NCBI GenBank assembly: GCA_028866895.1
Contig: JAGWHF010000006.1
Location: 1 to 64,000, forward strand
Source: Nitrososphaerota archaeon
GTDB taxonomy: Archaea; Thermoproteota; Nitrososphaeria; Nitrososphaerales; Nitrosopumilaceae
Length of the DNA stretch: 64,000 bases
Reading direction: 5' to 3'
The position numbers and the translations under genes are program-made. The notes below the pieces were generated by a model, which was not told the DNA's origin, searched no databases, and was given only the letters and a program-made list of their open reading frames with translations. Positions 1-8,553 of the stretch are shown here, piece after piece. The stretch's first letter is position 1, and every line of letters begins with the position of its first letter.

Positions 1-167
1 AGATCTTCTACCTTTTTCATTGTGTTTTTGCCATTGTTCTTTACCACATGGCTTAGCCTTCTTACCATCTTGTCAAGGTTGGTGTAAATTTCAGACCAGC
101 TTCCTTGGTTCCACAGGTAGTGAAGAATCTGGGCGCGCAGCTGGTCATTTGTAAAAACTGCCTTCAA
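1..167 (-). CDS. Partial protein, possibly winged-helix family (C-terminus outside window)
   Basis: A minus-strand reading frame is open from about 194 to the window edge without a stop. It translates to a helical, basic sequence containing ILHYLWNQGSWSEIYTNLDK and then RRLSHVVKNN. The only usual start codon near the 5' end is TTG at 167. A TATA-like TATTTAAATTAT (about 201-212) lies between this gene and the divergent gene at 233 and could serve both. The spacing of a hydrophobic helix followed by a helix-turn-helix-like stretch recalls the two plus-strand winged-helix genes nearby, but the fragment is too short to be sure. Confidence 0.4.
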   Translation of the reverse strand, partial: MKAVFTNDQLRAQILHYLWNQGSWSEIYTNLDKMVRRLSHVVKNNGKNTMKKVED

Positions 168-232
168 TGCTGGTACACTTATGATACCTTCTAAAGTTAT
201 AATTTAAATACTTTTTAGGGGTTGATAATATC

Positions 233-571
233 ATGACTGAATCAAGTTCGCTCCTTCTCAGGGCATACGGCAGCTCGCCGCAGATGAAGATAGTCGACTA
301 TCTGCTGGACTTTCCAAAGAATGACTTTACACAAAAGGAGATAATTGAGGCACTCGGAATGAGCAAAACTACGTTTTACAAGTATTTTGACAACCTTGTT
401 GATTTTGGCATGATACGAATAAACCGGAAGATTGCAAATGCGAAACTGTATTGTATCAATATTGAAAGCCCGGTAGTTCAGGGGATGAGAAAAAATGTAG
501 ATTACATCTCTGAGAAAATTGCAGACGAGTCATTACACAAAATTAGTGTACAGGCAAAACGAAAAAAATAA
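233..571 (+). CDS. Small winged-helix (HTH) regulator
   Basis: A 112-aa basic protein with a winged-helix DNA-binding core: helix around KIVDYLLDFPKNDFTQKEII, recognition helix in ALGMSKTTFYKYFDNLVDFG, then a wing (MIRINRKIANAKLYCI). It is a clear paralogue of the protein at 1125-1472, sharing the order GSSP, D-Y-x-LD, a K-TF-KY turn and an R-KI-x-A-x-LY wing. A TATA element TTTAAATA (about 203-210) about 27 nt before ATG suggests a leaderless transcript. It is probably a DNA-binding regulator; the target is unknown. It sits in AT-rich accessory DNA next to other HTH genes and a toxin-antitoxin pair. Confidence 0.75.
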   Translation: MTESSSLLLRAYGSSPQMKIVDYLLDFPKNDFTQKEIIEALGMSKTTFYKYFDNLVDFGMIRINRKIANAKLYCINIESPVVQGMRKNVDYISEKIADESLHKISVQAKRKK

Positions 572-658
572 AATTGTATGGATGGCATAAACATTGATCA
601 GGCGCGCCTTCCTTTCTCCATACATCGTATGGTCTCATGACATGCAATTTGCACTAGT

Positions 659-680
659 GTTTGATTAAATTTGAATTTTA
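659..680 (+). repeat. Dispersed AT-rich motif, copy 1
   Basis: Contains TTTGATTAAATTTGAATTT (660-678). The core GAT(T/C)AAATTTGAATTT recurs at 1670-1690 and 2524-2547, always in the same orientation and always in the 3' flank of a plus-strand gene. The arms AAATTT are self-complementary, so it may bind a dimeric protein or be a remnant of a small repeat. Confidence 0.6.
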
Positions 681-781
681 TCTAAAAAATACAATCACAA
701 GAAATTTGAATCATCAATTTCACCGCACAGGAGTGGAACTCAATACCTGCAAATGATTTGAGCCACAACCCGCAAACCTCG

Positions 782-1063
782 TCATACCTCAGGGAAATAT
801 GGTTTCATTATTGAAATTATCTTCTCGTTCTGTCTGGGATTGAGTGATACTTGCATTCCGTAATGGGTTGGTTTTATTATTATCAGGCCCTCTCGAACTA
901 GATCTTTTGATATTCTATCTGTCAATCTCGTCCCTTGCTTGCCGAGGTCTCTCTCATTAAATCCCTTCTTGATGTTGTCAAATGCGGTGTGGCTTGCGCC
1001 CCAGTTTCCTCTCTTGTGCAGCTTGAAGAGGATTGTGGCCATTATCTGACCTTCGGTAAGCAT
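782..1063 (-). CDS. Hypothetical 93-aa protein, probable winged helix
   Basis: It begins MLTEGQIMATILFKLHKRGN, followed by a conserved-looking HTH region (FNERDLGKQGTRLTDRISKD) and a possible wing (EGLIIIKPTHYGMQVSL). This is the layout of a short winged-helix or MarR-like DNA-binding protein without other domains. It is divergent from the winged-helix gene at 1125, and TATA-like sequences for both directions lie in the 60 nt between them (CTTATAAAG on minus, CTTAAATAC on plus). No specific family is recognised; the DNA-binding role is inference from secondary-structure pattern. Confidence 0.6.
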   Translation of the reverse strand: MLTEGQIMATILFKLHKRGNWGASHTAFDNIKKGFNERDLGKQGTRLTDRISKDLVREGLIIIKPTHYGMQVSLNPRQNEKIISIMKPYFPEV

Positions 1064-1124
1064 AAGTTCACTTTCAGTACTTTATAAGTTCATACTTAAA
1101 TACTTTAATCATGAATTACATTTT

Positions 1125-1472
1125 ATGACCTACAAAAAAGCGGAGACTCTTTTACTCAAGTATCTAGGATCAAGCCCAGTCCTGAGGATAATGGATTATT
1201 TCTTGGACAACCCTCTTTCTGATTTCTCCAAAAATGAGATAGTAAAGAATTTGGAGATGGGGAGAGTCACTTTCTTCAAGTACTGGGCGGAACTTGAACA
1301 ATCTGGAGCCATTAGAGAAACAAGGAAGATAGGACGTGCCACCCTGTACCGACTAGACAAGGAAAACGAAGTTGTAAAACAATTGATTAAATTAGACATG
1401 GCTCTTGCGAGGCGTGCAATGGGTAGGGCAGTTGAGAGTTACAAGAAACCTGTTGTGGCAAGATCAAGGTGA
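1125..1472 (+). CDS. Small winged-helix (HTH) regulator, paralogue of 233-571
   Basis: A 115-aa protein with the same organisation as the gene at 233: GSSPVLRIMDYFLDNPLSDF, an HTH with recognition region NLEMGRVTFFKYWAELEQSG, a wing RETRKIGRATLYRL, then a basic helical tail. CTTAAATAC about 25-30 nt before ATG is a good TATA box for a leaderless start. Two paralogues within 1 kb, plus the related-looking fragment at the window edge, suggest a locally expanded family. The ligand or target cannot be told from sequence. Confidence 0.75.
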   Translation: MTYKKAETLLLKYLGSSPVLRIMDYFLDNPLSDFSKNEIVKNLEMGRVTFFKYWAELEQSGAIRETRKIGRATLYRLDKENEVVKQLIKLDMALARRAMGRAVESYKKPVVARSR

Positions 1473-1877
1473 ATTCTGGTGCTTCAGGCAGGACACGGAT
1501 TAAGCGATACCAAAGTTTTTCGTTCTGATTTAAGGGCCAAAGTAACTAGACATGACAGTAAACTAAGGTAACAGCCTAAACTTCTTTGTTCCTTTTTATT
1601 CGGGCGATGATGAATCTTAGCAAATTGTCCTCAGTACCATTGGTTAATGTGTGTACGATTAATGAAATTTGGATTAAATTTGAATTTCACGTAAATTTCT
1701 CCAAACCGAATACATCTCAATACTCCAAAATCTGAAGGTCAAACCCCCATGCGTCAAAATGCATAGATCATGTATCGGGGTAAATTTGCTGGCGGTCGCA
1801 TTTTCTGGCATATTCTGGTTCAACATGCTGAAAAAACTTTATATCGATAACATCACTGTAATACAATAGGGTTAACG
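1473..1877. other. Intergenic, 405 nt
   Basis: No convincing reading frame or RNA gene on either strand. It holds the second copy of the dispersed motif (1670-1690). Near its right end CTTTATATCG (about 1839-1848) is a plausible TATA box for the antitoxin gene at 1878. Confidence 0.6.
1670..1690 (+). repeat. Dispersed AT-rich motif, copy 2
   Basis: TTGGATTAAATTTGAATTT followed by CAC. It shares the 15-nt core with the copies at 659 and 2524 and lies about 200 nt after the stop of the winged-helix gene at 1125-1472. Confidence 0.6.
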
Positions 1878-2087
1878 ATGAACACAGTGAAGGTGTCAAA
1901 AAAATATCAGGTGGTCATACCTGAAAATTTACGGGACGAGGCGCATATCAAGCCTGGCGACAAGATGGTTGTTGTGGCAAAACACGGCATACTACAATAC
2001 GTCCCTGTTCGCTCCATCAAGGAGACCAAAGGAATGATACCGGGACTTGATTTGAAAGACCTTCGCGACAAAACAGACAGGATATGA
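1878..2087 (+). CDS. AbrB/SpoVT-type antitoxin (VapB-like)
   Basis: A 69-aa protein with the swapped-hairpin AbrB signature: VKVSKKYQVVIPENLRDEA, then IKPGDKMVVVAKHGILQYVP. Such proteins bind DNA as dimers and neutralise a partner toxin through their C-terminus. The stop overlaps the start of the PIN-domain gene by 4 nt (ATGA), the usual antitoxin-first toxin-antitoxin arrangement. The C-terminal tail (GLDLKDLRDKTDRI) is the likely toxin-binding segment. Autorepression through a site near the TATA box at 1839-1848 would be expected but no operator is obvious. Confidence 0.85.
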   Translation: MNTVKVSKKYQVVIPENLRDEAHIKPGDKMVVVAKHGILQYVPVRSIKETKGMIPGLDLKDLRDKTDRI

Positions 2088-2455
2088 TAAGCATTGACAG
2101 CTACGGCTGGATAGAACGATTCACTAACGGGCCAAAAGCATTGCGTTATAATAAAATCATAGACAAGGCCGTACCCGCCGATCTTATCACGTCTGTCGTG
2201 GTGCTGTATGAGGTTTACAAGAAGGTAAAAAGGGTTAGGGGGGAGGAGATGGCCTTGGAGGCAGTGGCAGCCTTGAGCCAGACAAAGGTTGTACCTGTGG
2301 ATCAGACGTTATCGCTTGAGGCTGCAGACTATAGTCTTGAACACAGCCTTCACTTCTCAGATGCCCTAGTCTATGCCACGGCGCGTAAATTCTCCGCCCA
2401 TCTTTATACGAGCGACGGTGATCTTGGAGGCTTGAAAGGGGTCAAGCTAGTCTGA
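2084..2455 (+). CDS. PIN-domain ribonuclease toxin (VapC-like)
   Basis: A 123-aa PIN domain. The acidic metal-binding set is visible: D5 in ISIDSYGW, the conserved Glu in VLYEVYKK (about 43), Asp in HFSDALVYATA (about 93) and Asp in YTSDGDLGGL (about 112). PIN toxins cleave RNA with Mg2+ or Mn2+; many VapCs cut tRNA or rRNA. It is translationally coupled to the AbrB-type antitoxin by a 4-nt overlap. The cellular RNA target cannot be predicted. The pair lies beside small HTH genes in AT-rich DNA, fitting a mobile or accessory block. Confidence 0.85.
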   Translation: MISIDSYGWIERFTNGPKALRYNKIIDKAVPADLITSVVVLYEVYKKVKRVRGEEMALEAVAALSQTKVVPVDQTLSLEAADYSLEHSLHFSDALVYATARKFSAHLYTSDGDLGGLKGVKLV

Positions 2456-2523
2456 ACCCTTGTAGATGGCATTCCTTACCGGATTGATGACAAAAGGACG
2501 AGGTCAAGACCGTTTTTACGAAT

Positions 2524-2547
2524 GGTTTGATCAAATTTGAATTTGAC
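2524..2547 (+). repeat. Dispersed AT-rich motif, copy 3
   Basis: TTTGATCAAATTTGAATTT at 2526-2544, third copy of the motif at 659 and 1670. It lies about 70 nt after the PIN-toxin stop and about 95 nt before the convergent end of glyA, so it marks the right border of the AT-rich block. Confidence 0.6.
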
Positions 2548-2640
2548 AGGAAGACTCGGCTGGAACCCGTCCCATCAATTTGCTGCCGCGGCCCACAGTC
2601 CCAACCTACAGCGCAAGTTAATCCGGCAGTTGGAGGCTAC

Positions 2641-3963
2641 CTAGCGTATCCTGATGTAATCATACCCGCCGGTCCTGCTCTCAAAGCAGTAGCGGACCTT
2701 CTGGAACTTCTTCCTGAACCTCTTGACCTCGGCCGCAACCCTCTTCTTGTCCTTCTTGTCGACAACCACTCCCTTGATGAACTCGGCAACCTGCCTCATC
2801 TCTGACGGGCCCATGCCGAGCCTTGTAAGCTCGGAAACTCCGAGCCTCATTCCCCCCGGATGGAAGTAGTTCCGCCCCGCCTTGATGTCGCCTGGTATGA
2901 GCTGCCTGTTGACTATGATGTTTGCCTTTTCAAGGTCGGCCTCTATGGTGCCGCCGTCCCCAAACGAGAGCACGTTTACCACCAGCTGGTGCGACTGCGT
3001 AAAGCCACGCTTCTCCCCAAGTACCGTAAATCCGGCACCACTCAGCGCCTCTGCCAGCGTCTTTGCATTCTTGATGACCTGTACCGCGTATTTCCTGCCG
3101 AACTCGAGCATCTCTGCAAATGCGATTGCCTTTCCAGCCATGTGATGCAGGTGGTGGTTGCTTGTCATCCCTGGAAACGTAGCCTTCTTGATGTCCTCGC
3201 CGTACCTGTCGAACGAGCAGATCATGCCGCCCTGCGGGCCAAACAGCGTCTTGTGGGTGCTCATCGTCATCGCGTCGGCGCCCTCCCTTAGCGGATCCTG
3301 GAACTGGCCTCCAGCAATTAGCCCCGCAACGTGGGCGCCATCATAATTAATGAACATGTTGTAACCCTTGAGAAAGTCGGACAGCTCCTTTACCGGATGC
3401 GGGAAGAGGAATACCGAGCCCCCGAACATCGCAATCTTGGGAATCCTTCCTGCCTTCTCAAGCTCCTGCACCTTCTGCTTTGTCTTGTCCACGTCGATCG
3501 ACATCTCCTCCGCATCAAACGGATAGAACTCGATATCGAGGCCGTGCACAAGCCCCGCCGTGCCCGAGTGTTCCTTCTTGCCGTGCGATATGTGCCCGCC
3601 CGAAGGGATGGACGGAGCAAGCATCACATCGCCCGGATTTGTAAAAGCAGAATAGATTGCAAGGTTTGCCACCACGCCCGAGATGGGCCTCACGTCGACA
3701 AACTCTGCCCGAAACAGCCTCTGGGCAAGCTCCATGCACTTGAATTCCACCTTGTCGATGTAGACGCATCCCGCATAGACGCGCTCGCCGGGCCAGCCCT
3801 CCGCATACCGGTTCGCAAAGTCCGAGATCATGGCCTCCCTGACCGCCGGGCTTGGGACATTCTCGCTTGCAATAAGCGGGATTGACTCGGAAAACCACCG
3901 GTTGTGGGTCTTGAGCATCGAGAGGACTTCGTTGTAAGCAGTACGCGGTGAGGAGCGGGCCAT
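2641..3963 (-). CDS. glyA: Serine hydroxymethyltransferase
   Basis: PLP enzyme interconverting serine and glycine with transfer of a one-carbon unit to a pterin carrier. The PLP lysine is in MSTHKTLFGPQGG (about residue 238 from the chosen start). Other family landmarks are SENVPSPAVREA near the N-terminus, GYVYI-type active-site region (ERVYAGCVYID), NYDGAHVAGLIAGG before the lysine and the Arg-rich C-terminal small domain. The frame is open to 3996, but a strong TATA (GTTTAAATT, about 3985-3993) lies 26 nt before ATG 3963, giving a leaderless start and MARSSPRTAYNEVLS as N-terminus. Archaeal-type length (about 440 aa). Divergent from the thermosome gene. Confidence 0.95.
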   Translation of the reverse strand: MARSSPRTAYNEVLSMLKTHNRWFSESIPLIASENVPSPAVREAMISDFANRYAEGWPGERVYAGCVYIDKVEFKCMELAQRLFRAEFVDVRPISGVVANLAIYSAFTNPGDVMLAPSIPSGGHISHGKKEHSGTAGLVHGLDIEFYPFDAEEMSIDVDKTKQKVQELEKAGRIPKIAMFGGSVFLFPHPVKELSDFLKGYNMFINYDGAHVAGLIAGGQFQDPLREGADAMTMSTHKTLFGPQGGMICSFDRYGEDIKKATFPGMTSNHHLHHMAGKAIAFAEMLEFGRKYAVQVIKNAKTLAEALSGAGFTVLGEKRGFTQSHQLVVNVLSFGDGGTIEADLEKANIIVNRQLIPGDIKAGRNYFHPGGMRLGVSELTRLGMGPSEMRQVAEFIKGVVVDKKDKKRVAAEVKRFRKKFQKVRYCFESRTGGYDYIRIR

Positions 3964-4078
3964 GCCTTGTTCGGCCGCCCTTCCTAATTTAAACAATATT
4001 CAGAAAAATGCGAGACCCCGTCCCAACCGTACATCATTACATAAAGAATAATAAGGGAAAATTGGTCTTCACTAAAAT

Positions 4079-5776
4079 ATGTCAGTACAGGCTTCTGCCG
4101 GTGGAATTCCGGTTGTGATACTGAAGGAGGGCGCCTCCCAGACCAAGGGACGGGATGCCCAGAAGAACAACATCACGGCGGCAAAACTGATTGCAGAAAT
4201 CGTACATACGAGCCTGGGCCCAAGGGGCATGGACAAGATGCTGGTGGACTCGCTTGGCGATGTCACCATCACGAACGACGGCGCAACCATACTGAAGGAG
4301 ATTGACGTCCAGCACCCGGCAGCAAAGATGCTCGTCGAGATATCCAAGGCCACTGACAACGAGGTAGGCGACGGAACGACGTCTGCTGTCGTGCTTGCAG
4401 GGGCTCTTCTTGAAAACGCCGAATCCCTGGTATTGCAGGACGTCCACCCGACGATAATTGTCGACGGGTACAGGAAGGCCGCACAGAAGGCCAGGGAACT
4501 GCTTGCAAAGATTGCCGACAAGGTCAGCGCGACCGACAAGGAGGTCCTCGAAAGGATAGCCAGGACATCGATGCAGACGAAGCTTGTGAGGAGGGATTCC
4601 GCAAGCCTTGCAGACATGATAGTAAAGGCGGTAGTCGCAGTAGGGGAGAAGACCGACGACGGATATGTTGTAGATATTGACGATATCAAGGTTGAAAAGA
4701 AGGCGGGAGGATCAATCAGGGACTCGCTCTATACCAAGGGAATCGTGCTCGACAAGGAGGTCGTCCACAGCGGCATGCCAAAGAAGATAGAAAAGGCAAA
4801 GATTGCCATCATAAATACCGCACTTGAGATTGACAAGACGGAATTTGACGCAAAGATAAACATCCAGAACCCGCAGCAGATGAAGTCATTCCTTGACGAG
4901 GAGAACAGGATGATAAAGAACATGGTCGACAAGGTGATTGCCGCCGGTGCCAATGTGCTGTTCTGCCAGAAGGGAATTGACGACATGGCGCAGCACTACC
5001 TTGCCAAGGCCGGCATCCTCACCGTCAGGAGGGTCAAGGAAAGCGACATGGCAAAGCTTGCCAAGGCGACGGGCGCCAGGATGATTACCAATCTTGATGA
5101 TCTCTTTGAAAAGGACCTCGGCACTGCCGAGATAGTCGAGGAACGCAAGGTGGAGACCGACAAGTGGGTCTTCGTCGAGGGATGCAAGCATCCCAAGGCA
5201 GTGACGCTTCTTGTCAGAGGAGGCTCCCAGAGGGTCGTCGACGAGGTCGACAGGTCAGTCCATGACGCGCTGATGGTCGTAAAGGACGTGATGGAAAACC
5301 CGATGATTGTCGCAGGGGGCGGGGCTCCGGAAACCTATGCCGCAACGAAGCTCAGGGAGTGGGCAAAGACACTCGAGGGCAGGGAGCAGCTTGCAGTTGA
5401 AAAGTTTGCAGACTCGCTTGAAGTAATTCCTATAACGCTTGCAGAGAACGCCGGGATGGACCCGATAGACACTCTTGCCTCGCTGCGGTCAAAGCAGCTC
5501 AAGGGAAACAAGTGGACGGGAATCGACGTACTGAAGGCGCAGGTAGCCAGCATGCATGCCACCGACATCTTCGAGCCGCTTGCAGTCAAGAACCAGATAA
5601 TCTCGTCTGCCACCGAGGCCGCATGCATGATTCTCAGGATCGATGACGTGATAGCCGTTGCAAAAGGTGCCGGAGGCCCGCCTGGAGGCATGGGCGGTAT
5701 GGGTGGCATGGGAGGCATGGAAGGAATGGGCGGCATGGGTGGCATGGGCGGAATGCCGCCAATGGGAATGGAATAG
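4079..5776 (+). CDS. thsA: Thermosome subunit (group II chaperonin)
   Basis: A 565-aa ATP-dependent chaperonin subunit forming a double-ring cytosolic folding chamber. Hallmarks: TSLGPRGMDKMLVDSLGD near residue 48, NDGATILKEIDVQHPAAKM, the ATPase motif GDGTTSAVVLAG (about 97), and VVAGGGAPE-like region IVAGGGAPETYAA in the second half. The C-terminus is a flexible GGM-repeat tail (GGMGGMGGM...PPMGME) that projects into the cavity. An AT-rich TATA region lies at about 4040-4060. Only one subunit gene is visible here; archaea often carry paralogues elsewhere, so the alpha/beta naming is tentative. Confidence 0.95.
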   Translation: MSVQASAGGIPVVILKEGASQTKGRDAQKNNITAAKLIAEIVHTSLGPRGMDKMLVDSLGDVTITNDGATILKEIDVQHPAAKMLVEISKATDNEVGDGTTSAVVLAGALLENAESLVLQDVHPTIIVDGYRKAAQKARELLAKIADKVSATDKEVLERIARTSMQTKLVRRDSASLADMIVKAVVAVGEKTDDGYVVDIDDIKVEKKAGGSIRDSLYTKGIVLDKEVVHSGMPKKIEKAKIAIINTALEIDKTEFDAKINIQNPQQMKSFLDEENRMIKNMVDKVIAAGANVLFCQKGIDDMAQHYLAKAGILTVRRVKESDMAKLAKATGARMITNLDDLFEKDLGTAEIVEERKVETDKWVFVEGCKHPKAVTLLVRGGSQRVVDEVDRSVHDALMVVKDVMENPMIVAGGGAPETYAATKLREWAKTLEGREQLAVEKFADSLEVIPITLAENAGMDPIDTLASLRSKQLKGNKWTGIDVLKAQVASMHATDIFEPLAVKNQIISSATEAACMILRIDDVIAVAKGAGGPPGGMGGMGGMGGMEGMGGMGGMGGMPPMGME

Positions 5777-5803
5777 GGACGCCTCGCCCTTCTCAAAGTT
5801 TAT

Positions 5804-6106
5804 TTGAGTAGTACAGATAGGCTTGGTATGCAGCTTGGCGGCAACAAGATAATATCCGGTGCAAAGTACGCCTATCTGGCAATCTTCTTTGCGCTGCTTT
5901 CAGGCGCATTTTATCCCGTAATCACCCACAGCGCATGGGATCCGGTAATCATAGGCACCATAATCCTCTTCATAGGAATGGCAGGCGCAGTATCGCTCTA
6001 CAAGGCGGGAACCGGCGACAGGCACAGGAAGGCCTATCTCATAATAGGCCTCGCCGTCATGGCGCTTGCCATGTTCATGGCGTATGCCGAGATTGGAAGG
6101 GCCTAG
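5804..6106 (+). CDS. Small three-helix membrane protein
   Basis: A protein of up to 100 aa with three predicted membrane helices: YAYLAIFFALLSGAFYPVI, PVIIGTIILFIGMAGAVSL and AYLIIGLAVMALAMFMAYA, separated by short loops; a basic loop (GTGDRHRKA) sits between helices 2 and 3. The frame begins at TTG 5804; ATG 5828 (MQLGGNKIISGAKYAYLA) is an equally good start. It follows the thermosome gene by 27 nt on the same strand and could be co-transcribed. No family recognised. Confidence 0.7.
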   Translation: MSSTDRLGMQLGGNKIISGAKYAYLAIFFALLSGAFYPVITHSAWDPVIIGTIILFIGMAGAVSLYKAGTGDRHRKAYLIIGLAVMALAMFMAYAEIGRA

Positions 6107-6175
6107 GCCCGCACAAATGCCCTGCCAGTTTCCTGCACTCCATGCAAGACAGGCAGCGGATTTCCGGCAGCGCCA

Positions 6176-7681
6176 CTAGATGTCGAAATAAAGGTAAAAC
6201 TCGTGCGGATGCGGCCTGATTGAGATCTCGTGGTCGTCCGCCCTCTCTATCTCTATTATCTTGTCGATGGTCTCGTTTGTGAATATGGGGCTGAGGAACT
6301 TCCTGTCGGACTCTAGCTCGTCCAGCGCCTCCCCCAGGGTGGACGGCAGGTCCTTGATTCCCCTCGCATCCCTCTGTTCCTTGGTCATCTTGTAGATGTC
6401 CTCGTTGATGGGATCTCCAGGATCAGTCTTCTTCTTTATGCCGTCAAGGCCCGCCGCAAGGACTGCTGCAAAGACAAGGTACGGGTTCGAGGAGGGGTCG
6501 GGCGCCCTGAACTCAATCCTCTTGATCTTCGAATATCTCTCGCCCTTGAAGTGCGCCGGGATCCTTATGATGGCAGACCTGTTGCTTGCACTCCATGCGA
6601 TGTATACCGGCGCCTCGTATCCCGGCACCAGGCGGTGGTACGAGTTTGTGGTCGGCGCAACGATGGCAGACAGCGCCTTGGCGTGGTTCATTATGCCGCC
6701 GCAGTAATACCTCGCAATCTGGCTTATCTCCTCCTTGTCATCCTTGTCATAAAACAGATTCTTGCCGTCCTTCCAGAGGCTGACGTTGGTGTGCATTCCA
6801 GAGCCCGCATCCATCGAGATAGGCTTTGGCATCATCGTGGCTACCTTGTCATACTTTGTCGCGATGTTCCGCACCACATACTTGTAGGTCTGGGCGCCGT
6901 CGGCCGCATTGGTGAGCGTGTCATACCTGATGTCTATCTCGCACTGTCCAGCGGTGGCCACCTCGTGGTGGTGGTTGTCGCAGAGGATGCCAAAGTATTC
7001 GTTGAGGCATTCAACACAGTCATTCCTGAAATCCGTAAGCGTGTCTGCAGGCGTGCTGGGATAGTACCCCTTCTTGAGGGCCATCGGGTACCCCTTGCCC
7101 TCCTGGTTCCAGGGGGCCTCCTTCGAGTCGATGGAATATGACTGGCCCTTGTAGGGCGTCAGCACGTCCCAATGAATCCTGTCAAAAACAAAAAACTCCA
7201 CCTCGGGCCCCCAGTAGCTCGTGTCGAAGCCCTGGGTGGTGAGGTATTTTTCCGCCTTTTGTGATATGCCTCTCGGGTCAACCTCGAGCCTTCCCTTTCC
7301 CCATCCCCAGTAAACGTCACAGATAAGCCTTGCAGTCTTGGAGCCCGTCATCCACGGTATCACCGCGTAGGTGTTCGGGTCCGGCTTTAGCACCATGTCT
7401 GAATCCTGCACCGACGCAAACCCCACTATCGAGGATCCGTCAAGCTTTGGGAGGCCGTCCTGCATCTGCTGCGGAGTGAATAGGTTAGCTGAAATCGTGG
7501 TATGATGGAACCTTCCCCTGAGGCCCGTAAACTGCAAGTCGATGAATTTTATCTGGTCGTGTTTTATTTTTGCAAAAACCTCGTCGGCGGAGAACGACGT
7601 CGATACCGGCTCCCCACCAATCACTTTATATGGCAATTTGACACCTTGATCATAAAACATAGGGATCTGTGATTTAAGCAT
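6176..7681 (-). CDS. glnA: Glutamine synthetase, type I
   Basis: Makes glutamine from glutamate, ammonia and ATP, the main ammonium-assimilation step in an ammonia oxidiser. Signature motifs: GSSIVGFASVQDSDMVLKPD, metal/glutamate site GPEVEFFVFD, NHHHEVATAGQCEIDIRYD, ATP site MDAGSGMHTNVSLWKDG, RLVPGYEAPVYIAWSASNRS and RIEFRAPDPSSNPYLVFAA. A C-terminal adenylylation-type Tyr loop is not obvious. The frame is open to 7798 inside the divergent GINS gene; the likely start is ATG 7681 (MLKSQIPMFY), ATG 7660 or a GTG near 7624, since TATA-like elements (GCTTAAATC, CCATATAAAG) lie within this stretch. Start uncertain by about 20 codons. Confidence 0.95.
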   Translation of the reverse strand: MLKSQIPMFYDQGVKLPYKVIGGEPVSTSFSADEVFAKIKHDQIKFIDLQFTGLRGRFHHTTISANLFTPQQMQDGLPKLDGSSIVGFASVQDSDMVLKPDPNTYAVIPWMTGSKTARLICDVYWGWGKGRLEVDPRGISQKAEKYLTTQGFDTSYWGPEVEFFVFDRIHWDVLTPYKGQSYSIDSKEAPWNQEGKGYPMALKKGYYPSTPADTLTDFRNDCVECLNEYFGILCDNHHHEVATAGQCEIDIRYDTLTNAADGAQTYKYVVRNIATKYDKVATMMPKPISMDAGSGMHTNVSLWKDGKNLFYDKDDKEEISQIARYYCGGIMNHAKALSAIVAPTTNSYHRLVPGYEAPVYIAWSASNRSAIIRIPAHFKGERYSKIKRIEFRAPDPSSNPYLVFAAVLAAGLDGIKKKTDPGDPINEDIYKMTKEQRDARGIKDLPSTLGEALDELESDRKFLSPIFTNETIDKIIEIERADDHEISIRPHPHEFYLYFDI

Positions 7682-7695
7682 TGTTGGGTGTGTAA

Positions 7696-8253
7696 ATGTC
7701 GGAAACAAAAAAAATTGACGCAAACTCATTGTACGCCCTGCTCCTGCGCGAGGTTGAAAACGACTCGGTGCAAGAGCTTGATCCAAAGCTCTACACAAAC
7801 ATCGCGGAATTTCTCGGCAACCTGAAGAGCCAGGATTACGACGGCGTTGAATCCAAGATAAAGGACTCGCTTGTGAATATGATAACCGACATGACGTCGC
7901 TGCTTCTCAGGATACGGATTGAGAAGGCGATAGCCCTGGACGATCTTGATTATTCCAACCTGCTTGACGAGGAAAGGTTCATCCTGGATTCCGAGGACGA
8001 GCTGAGGCAGCGCAGGGAGACCATCCTCTCCGCAACGCTGAACGGCAGGCTGAAGCTCCTTGAGACCGTTGCAAGAAACCACCGCTCAAGGACCATCGTT
8101 GTCAGATTCCTCAGGCCCATTGACCAGATAGTGGGCACCGACCTGCAGAACTACGGACCCTTCGAGGCGGAGGATGTCGCGACCCTTCCCTTTGAGAACG
8201 CGCGGGCCCTGATAACAAAAAAGGTGGCGGCAAAGATAAGCTGGGAAGACTAG
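7696..8253 (+). CDS. GINS complex subunit, Gins51-type
   Basis: Replication factor of the CMG-like helicase (with MCM and Cdc45/GAN) at the replication fork. The 185-aa protein has an N-terminal helical A-domain (IAEFLGNLKSQDY ... LVNMITDMTSLLLRIRIEKA) and a C-terminal B-domain with the typical VVRFLRPIDQIVGTDLQNYG, then PFEAEDVATLPFENARALI. The A-then-B order is that of Gins51 rather than Gins23. GATTTAAGC (7670-7677) about 22 nt upstream can serve as its TATA box, shared back-to-back with glnA. Confidence 0.8.
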   Translation: MSETKKIDANSLYALLLREVENDSVQELDPKLYTNIAEFLGNLKSQDYDGVESKIKDSLVNMITDMTSLLLRIRIEKAIALDDLDYSNLLDEERFILDSEDELRQRRETILSATLNGRLKLLETVARNHRSRTIVVRFLRPIDQIVGTDLQNYGPFEAEDVATLPFENARALITKKVAAKISWED

Positions 8254-8280
8254 AAATTGGGAAGGCCGGCGTAATATGCC

Positions 8281-8553
8281 ATGGCAGACACCGTCGGCTT
8301 TGTAGAGTACTTTGAGATTATAATCTATCCCGTGGTGGCGCTCTTCCTCATAGAGATGATAAGCAGGGCCGCGAGGATTCCGAACTGGATAAAGCTGCTC
8401 ACCCAGGCAGTCTCGTGCGTGGGGTTTGGAGTCGTATACCTGACGATGCACGTTTCGCAGTGGCTTACGGGAGGCGTGCTCCTGGCCCTTGCAATCGCGC
8501 TTTTTTACCAGGCAAAGCTGTCAAAACTTGATCCCAAGAAGGCGCTCTACTGA
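8281..8553 (+). CDS. Small membrane protein
   Basis: A 90-aa protein with helices at about 10-27 (FEIIIYPVVALFLIEMIS), 38-57 (LLTQAVSCVGFGVVYLTM) and 62-78 (LTGGVLLALAIALFYQA), ending in a short charged tail. It follows the GINS gene by 27 nt and may share its transcript. No recognised family; a lineage-specific membrane protein is the best description. Confidence 0.7.
   Translation: MADTVGFVEYFEIIIYPVVALFLIEMISRAARIPNWIKLLTQAVSCVGFGVVYLTMHVSQWLTGGVLLALAIALFYQAKLSKLDPKKALY

Noticed and set aside
5335-5796. Pro/Met-rich minus-strand frame opposite the thermosome C-terminus
   Set aside because: It is the complement of the GGM repeat tail, a low-complexity shadow.
6176-7798. glnA start at 7798
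   Set aside because: The first 39 codons are antisense to the GINS gene and not glutamine-synthetase-like.
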